From Streptomyces formicae (GTDB lineage Bacteria > Actinomycetota > Actinomycetes > Streptomycetales > Streptomycetaceae): a stretch of 64,000 bases of DNA. Made by a program: the position numbers and the translations under genes. The stretch is taken from NCBI RefSeq assembly GCF_002556545.1, contig NZ_CP022685.1, positions 8,844,001 to 8,908,000 on the forward strand. The letters run 5' to 3'. The notes under the pieces were generated by a model. The model did not search any database. It had not been told where the DNA came from and was given only the letters and a program-made list of their open reading frames with translations. Within the stretch, counting starts at the first letter, position 1; each line of letters begins with the position of its first letter. Positions 60,186-64,000 of the stretch are shown here, piece after piece.

Positions 60186-61166
60186 GTGCAGGTGGGATAC
60201 AAGCTGGCCGCGGAGGCGTTCGGACCGGCGGAGCTGGTGCGTCAGGCCGTGAGGGCCGAGCGGGCGGGCTTCGATTTCGTCGAGATCAGCGATCACTATC
60301 ATCCGTGGCTCGACAACCAGGGTCATTCGCCGTTCGCGTGGACGGTACTGGGGAGCATCGCGGCCAAGACCTCCACGATCGGGTTGGCGACCGGCGTGAC
60401 GTGCCCGACCGTCCGCTACCACCCCGCGATCATCGCCCAGGCCGCCGCCACGTTGGCCTTGTTGTCCGAGGGGCGCTTCGTCCTCGGTGTCGGGTCGGGT
60501 GAACGTCTCAACGAGCACGTCGTGGGCCCCGGCTTTCCGGAGACGGTGCCCCCTCGGCACGCCATGCTCAGGGAGGCGCTGGAGATCATCCGGTTGCTGT
60601 GGGACGGGGGATACCGGTCCTACGAAGGCAAGTACCTTCAGCTGGCCGACGCCCGGGTGTTCGATCTGCCGGAGGAGCCGCCTCTGATCGCGGTCGCCGC
60701 GAGCGGCCCGCCCTCGGCGCGCATCGCGGCGGAACTGGGCGACGGCCTGTTCGCCACGGAGGCCAAGCAGCAGATCACGCGGCACTACCGCGACGCCGGA
60801 GGCACCGGCCCCCGCTACGCGGAGGTACCGATGGCCTGGGCACCCGACGAGAACACCGCCGCCGAGGCCGCCCTCCGGACCTCCCGGTGGGCGCTGACCG
60901 GGTGGAAGGTGATGAGCGAGCTGCCCAACCCCGTCAACTTCGATGCCGCGACCTCGACCGTGCGCGCGGAGGACATCCTGGAGAAGTTCGCCTGCGGTCC
61001 GGACCCGGCCCGGTACGTCGAGGCGGCCCAGCCGTTCGTCGATGCGGGCTTCGACAGGCTGGTCATGCAGAACGCCGGGCCCGACCCCGACGGATTCATC
61101 GACTTCTACGAGAGCGAACTCGACGCGCGCATCCGGAAGTTGAAACCGACCGGTACGCAATTCTGA
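60186..61166 (+). CDS. F420-dependent LLM-class oxidoreductase (TIGR03557-like), second copy
   Basis: 326 residues. Same motif set as the enzyme at 5101: SDHYHPWLDNQGHSPFAWTV, TCPTVRYHPAIIAQAAATLA, FVLGVGSGERLNEHVVGPGF. The family resembles F420-dependent glucose-6-phosphate dehydrogenase, but the sugar-phosphate binding cannot be confirmed. GTG start with GAGGGAG upstream. A weak GGGCA-N4-GGCCC dyad at 60142-60155 sits 31 bp before the start. Confidence 0.92.
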   Translation: MQVGYKLAAEAFGPAELVRQAVRAERAGFDFVEISDHYHPWLDNQGHSPFAWTVLGSIAAKTSTIGLATGVTCPTVRYHPAIIAQAAATLALLSEGRFVLGVGSGERLNEHVVGPGFPETVPPRHAMLREALEIIRLLWDGGYRSYEGKYLQLADARVFDLPEEPPLIAVAASGPPSARIAAELGDGLFATEAKQQITRHYRDAGGTGPRYAEVPMAWAPDENTAAEAALRTSRWALTGWKVMSELPNPVNFDAATSTVRAEDILEKFACGPDPARYVEAAQPFVDAGFDRLVMQNAGPDPDGFIDFYESELDARIRKLKPTGTQF

Positions 61167-61245
61167 ATGGGTAGGGGACCGGCAGGCACTCCTCAATTCG
61201 CGTTGGACCGGCACGACTTCCTGAATCGGCATCGGAGCGGTCTGC

Positions 61246-61644
61246 ATGCTCAGGCTCGGAATTCCCGTCATCGGCGTCGCGAACCTGCCCCGCGCCGTGG
61301 CCTTCTGGACCGCCGCGTTGGATCTGGTCGCTGCCGAGGAGTGGCGGAGTCCGACGTGGCGGACCCTCCACCATGCCGACGGTTCGGGCCGGGCCCTTGG
61401 CCTGATGTCGAGTGCGTCCCCGCCTGAGCACCGGCCGCGTCTGCACCTGGACCTGTTCACCGACACCACAGGTGAACAGCGTGCCGAGGTCCGCCGACTG
61501 ATCAGCCTGGGCGCCCGGACGGTCGAGTGGGATTTCTACCCTCCCGAGCCCGACTTCGTCGTACTCGCCGATCCGGACGACAACCTGTTCTGCGTCGTCG
61601 ACCTGAGCCGTGCGCCCAGCGGCAGCGGTGGCCCGCGCCCCTGA
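61246..61644 (+). CDS. VOC (glyoxalase-fold) protein
   Basis: 132 residues; IPVIGVANLPRAVAFWTAAL opens the fold, LHLDLFTDTTGEQRAEVRRL the second half and VLADPDDNLFCVVD the end. RBS GGAGCGG. Lies 80 bp after the LLM gene, possibly in the same transcript. Confidence 0.88.
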   Translation: MLRLGIPVIGVANLPRAVAFWTAALDLVAAEEWRSPTWRTLHHADGSGRALGLMSSASPPEHRPRLHLDLFTDTTGEQRAEVRRLISLGARTVEWDFYPPEPDFVVLADPDDNLFCVVDLSRAPSGSGGPRP

Positions 61645-61688
61645 CCGGTGGGCCGAGGCCGCTCATGAGTGTGTCGTGCAACACGGTT

Positions 61689-61713
61689 GTTTGTTCGCGG
61701 AGTCGTCGGGCAG
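61689..61713 (+). promoter_or_regulatory. Possible SigB-type promoter of the sigma-factor gene
   Basis: GTTT (61689-61692) and GGGCAG (61708-61713) are 15 bp apart, close to the SigB-type GTTT-N14-16-GGGTAY pattern, 123 bp upstream of the sigma gene. One mismatch in the -10; tentative. Confidence 0.3.
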
Positions 61714-61835
61714 ACGGATGTCAGTGCTTGGGACAACAGGCGCTCTGCCAGGGGCATTGGCCCACCCCCGAATGGGGTGTGTTGACCGGCTCCTGGTCAT
61801 CCTTGCCGACCGCAACGATGAGGGAGCGAATCCTT

Positions 61836-62633
61836 ATGCCTAATCGCCATTCGCACGACGACGCCCCTGACACCCTGCAGACGTTCCGGTACCTCGCGGA
61901 CACGCCTGAAGGACCCGAGCGGGATGTGCTGGTGGAAGAGCTGGTGGAGGCGTGGCTGCCGATGGCACACCGGCTGGCCCTGCGCTTCCGCAACAAGGGC
62001 GAGAGCCTGGACGACTTGAAGCAGGTCGCCGCTCTGGGCCTGGTGAAGGCGGTCGAACGCTTCGAGCCCGAGCGCGGCGCGTTCGAATCGTACGCGGTGC
62101 CCACCATCACCGGTGAGTTGCGCAGGCACTTCCGTGATCACGGCTGGGACGTCCGTGTCCCGCGCCGCGTCAAGGACCTGCGCAACAAGGTCCGTTCCGC
62201 GCGCCGTGAGCTGCTCGACCAACCCGGTCACGGGAGTGAACCCACCATGGAAGACATCGCGGCGCGGGCCGGGCTGTCCCTGGAGGAGGTCCGCCACGGC
62301 ATGGAAGCGATGGACAGCTACAGCACTCTGTCCCTGGACGCCGAGACGAGCTCGGCCACAGGGGGGTTCAGCCTCGCCGACACCCTCGGCAAGCCGGAGG
62401 CGGCCTACGACCTGATCGCTGACCGGGAAGCCGCCAAGGAGGGACTGCGCACGCTCCCTGAGCGCGAGCGCGAGATCCTCTACCTGCGCTACTTCGAGGA
62501 CATGACCCAGGCCAGCATCGCGGAGAAGGTCGGCTGCTCCCAGATGCATGTCTCCCGCCTGATCACGCGCAGCTGTGCGCAGGTCCGCGAGCATGCCCTC
62601 CAGGGCGTCGACGCGTATCCGCAAGCTGCCTGA
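61836..62633 (+). CDS. SigB/SigF-family RNA polymerase sigma factor
   Basis: 265 residues. Region 2 (LALRFRNKGESLDDLKQVAA; FESYAVPTITGELRRHFRDH), region 3 (EPTMEDIAARAGLSLEEVRH) and region 4 (REREILYLRYFEDMTQASIA then KVGCSQMHVSRLI) follow the SigB/F/G group of streptomycete stress sigma factors. RBS GAGGGAG; an ATG seven codons upstream is possible. No anti-sigma or anti-anti-sigma gene is adjacent. Confidence 0.94.
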   Translation: MPNRHSHDDAPDTLQTFRYLADTPEGPERDVLVEELVEAWLPMAHRLALRFRNKGESLDDLKQVAALGLVKAVERFEPERGAFESYAVPTITGELRRHFRDHGWDVRVPRRVKDLRNKVRSARRELLDQPGHGSEPTMEDIAARAGLSLEEVRHGMEAMDSYSTLSLDAETSSATGGFSLADTLGKPEAAYDLIADREAAKEGLRTLPEREREILYLRYFEDMTQASIAEKVGCSQMHVSRLITRSCAQVREHALQGVDAYPQAA

Positions 62634-62770
62634 GAGAGCCGACCTGAGAGAGCCGAAGAGCTGACGCGGGCGGTTGGTTGAGGGAAATCGCGCCAACAAC
62701 GTCCAGCCGGTGTGCCGGGCCCTCCGGGGCCCGGCACGTCGGTGGATCAGTTGGTGGATCAGCCGGTGGA

Positions 62771-63187
62771 TCAATCGGTGGACAGGGCTTCGATCAGCCG
62801 TCCTGCCTCCGGATCCTTCAGGGCACGGGCGGTGTCGGCGAGGGCGACCATGCCGACCAGGGCGTTGCCGTCGATGACGGGCAGTCGGCGGACCTTGTGC
62901 CGGGTCATGGTGGCGAAGATCTCGTCCGTGTCGTCGTCCGCGCCGATGGTGACGGCTTCTCCCTGCGCAAGGGTGCCGGTCTCGACTTCGCCGGGGTCGA
63001 GTCCTGCGCCGAGGACCTTGACCACGATGTCGCGGTCGGTGACCACGCCGATGAGACGGTTGTCGTCACCGCAGATGGGCAGCGCGCCGACCTGGAGGTC
63101 CTTCAGTTTGCGCGCTGCCGCAAGGGCGGTCTCGTGTGCCCCGACGCACTGCGCGCCGCCGGTCATGATCTCTCGTGCCGTAGTCAT
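62771..63187 (-). CDS. CBS-pair protein
   Basis: 138 residues made almost entirely of two CBS motifs: TAREIMTGGAQCVGAHETAL with VGALPICGDDNRLIGVVTDR, and then TLAQGEAVTIGADDDTDEIF with VRRLPVIDGNALVGMVALAD. Similar to hypoxic-response-type single CBS-pair proteins. ATG at 63187 chosen; a longer frame upstream lacks conserved sequence. Divergent from the ANTAR gene across 200 bp. Confidence 0.92.
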   Translation of the reverse strand: MTTAREIMTGGAQCVGAHETALAAARKLKDLQVGALPICGDDNRLIGVVTDRDIVVKVLGAGLDPGEVETGTLAQGEAVTIGADDDTDEIFATMTRHKVRRLPVIDGNALVGMVALADTARALKDPEAGRLIEALSTD

Positions 63188-63387
63188 GGTGAACGCTGTC
63201 CCTTCTTCGCGTGGGGAACTCCCGGTGCCCGGGACCGGGAACGGTCCGGTACGGGTAGCCGGATCGACAGGGGACGAAACAGGCACAGGGCCTGTTCGTC
63301 GGCCAAAGGCCAGTTGACGGAGATAGTCGCAGCTCGGCAGATTGAGGCCGACTCGCATCGGCACCACACCCGCACCGGAGAGACAGA

Positions 63388-63732
63388 GTGAGTGATCATG
63401 AAGAGACAGCGAAGACCGCAGAGACCGTCGCTCGACTCGAGGAAGAGGTCGATCACTTGAGGAAGGCCGTAGATTCTCACGCCACGGTCGACCAAGCGAT
63501 CGGCATCGTCGTCGCCCTGGGACAAGTCACCCCCGAACAGGGGTGGGATGTTCTGCAAGAGGTGTCGCAGCACACCAACATCAAGCTCCGCTCCATCGCG
63601 GACCTCATCGTGACGTGGGGCCAGAACGGGGAACTCCCCGCTGAAGTACAGGCCGAGCTCGGTGCGAGTCTGGCTCGGCGCTCGGAAGGCCCTCCATCGG
63701 AAGGCCCCCCATCGGCGGGTTCTCCCGCCTGA
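63388..63732 (+). CDS. ANTAR-domain protein
   Basis: 114 residues: a short coiled coil (TVARLEEEVDHLRKAVDSHA), then the ANTAR three-helix unit (VDQAIGIVVALGQVTPEQGW; LQEVSQHTNIKLRSIADLIV). ANTAR domains bind paired RNA hexaloops and stop transcription termination. No receiver or GAF domain is attached. GTG start with GGAGAG 6 bases before. The tail has a repeated SEGPPS. Confidence 0.88.
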   Translation: MSDHEETAKTAETVARLEEEVDHLRKAVDSHATVDQAIGIVVALGQVTPEQGWDVLQEVSQHTNIKLRSIADLIVTWGQNGELPAEVQAELGASLARRSEGPPSEGPPSAGSPA

Positions 63733-63759
63733 GGGACGAGCCCGCTTCTGCCCCGGGTC

Positions 63760-63785
63760 GCAGGGAGGCGCCGCCGCCTCCCTGC
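63760..63785 (+). terminator. Terminator hairpin after the ANTAR gene
   Basis: GCAGGGAGGCG pairs perfectly with CGCCTCCCTGC around a CCGC tetraloop, 28 bp after the stop codon. Confidence 0.8.
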
Positions 63786-63800
63786 AACGTCGGCGGCCCT

Positions 63801-63863
63801 CAGTTCACACGTACGTGGCCCCAGTTCGCACGAACGCGGACCCAGTTCACACGTACACCGCAG
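63801..63863. repeat. Three tandem 21-bp repeats
   Basis: CAGTTCRCACGWACG-type units begin at 63801, 63822 and 63843, with an exact 21-bp period (two helical turns). The first holds the palindrome CACGTACGTG. No gene is clear in 63733-64000. Confidence 0.85.
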
Positions 63864-64000
63864 CACGTTCTCCCCGGCCCTCCTCGACGAGTCAGTCCGT
63901 GGCCGACGGCCGTACAACCCTTCGGCTCCACCACGGGTCTCTTGTTCGCCGGCTGACCACCCCACCTCCGCTTTTTCACTCACACCTTCCCTCGGCTCAC

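Noticed and set aside
63477..63983. Minus-strand frame with repeated CELGPR
   Set aside because: The repeat is simply the 21-bp DNA repeat read in frame; the rest runs over the ANTAR gene in antisense.
1..64000. CRISPR arrays, tRNA/rRNA genes, insertion sequences, prophage genes
   Set aside because: No regularly spaced long repeats, cloverleaf genes, transposases, integrases or phage structural proteins were seen by reading; a tRNAscan or Infernal run could still find a missed RNA.

Overview
The window is very GC-rich (third codon positions almost all G or C), uses many GTG starts and purine-rich GGAGG ribosome binding sites, and carries families typical of streptomycetes: DUF6479, several F420-dependent enzymes, RheA/Hsp18, a SigB-family sigma factor, an ANTAR protein and an OsdKR (DosSR-like) two-component system. 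It is most likely chromosomal DNA of a Streptomyces species, with the accessory-rich, stress-oriented content of a chromosome arm. I saw no rRNA, tRNA, insertion sequence or CRISPR array.

Layout. 1-10.9 kb: a GNAT fragment, a cupin/MarR divergent pair, a neprosin-type protein, and redox enzymes (deazaflavin-dependent oxidoreductase, flavin reductase, F420 LLM oxidoreductase, FMN reductase, DJ-1/PfpI protein), an ArsR-SRPBCC fusion with its own operator, then an ATP-grasp ligase followed by a CocE/NonD hydrolase. 11-13.6 kb: a tightly overlapped four-gene operon (HemK2-like methyltransferase, CDGSH Fe-S protein, heme-oxygenase-like diiron protein, HAD phosphatase). 14.4-23.8 kb: a three-subunit membrane-bound formate dehydrogenase (catalytic Cys, not Sec) facing a complete MBH-type Mrp antiporter module on the other strand. 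23.9-32.2 kb: a dormancy/hypoxia block with phosphoketolase, double-USP protein, two CBS-BON proteins, a stand-alone cyclic-nucleotide-binding domain, an OsdR/DosR-like regulator and an OsdK/DosS-like heme-GAF kinase. Three dyads of the form GGGMC-N4-GGCCC lie in this block and probably are the OsdR binding sites.

32.3-37 kb: a one-module NRPS (C-A-PCP-TE) and a DUF1345 membrane protein. 37.1-38.4 kb: rheA and hsp18, divergent, with RheA-type operators between them. 39-41 kb: a TetR-class repressor that keeps tetracycline-contact positions, tandem tetO-like operators and a flavoprotein monooxygenase. 41-51 kb: catabolic enzymes (RibD-like reductase, a frameshifted enolase-superfamily gene, TPP-dependent oxidase, a fused FAD/Fe-S dehydrogenase, DUF72, Zn-alcohol dehydrogenase, SDR). 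51.3-57.7 kb: a secreted two-domain protein that may be a pore former with a lectin domain, a second TetR/monooxygenase pair with twin operators, a VOC protein, and a DUF4157 (eCIS-associated metalloprotease-like) protein. 57.8-64 kb: an SMP-30-like protein, membrane and small basic proteins, another F420 LLM enzyme, a VOC protein, a SigB-family sigma factor, a CBS protein and an ANTAR protein.

How it fits together: formate oxidation, Mrp ion pumping, phosphoketolase, USP/CBS proteins and the oxygen-sensing two-component system make a coherent low-oxygen maintenance programme. The rest is a mix of stress response, xenobiotic or antibiotic modification and possible antagonism functions.
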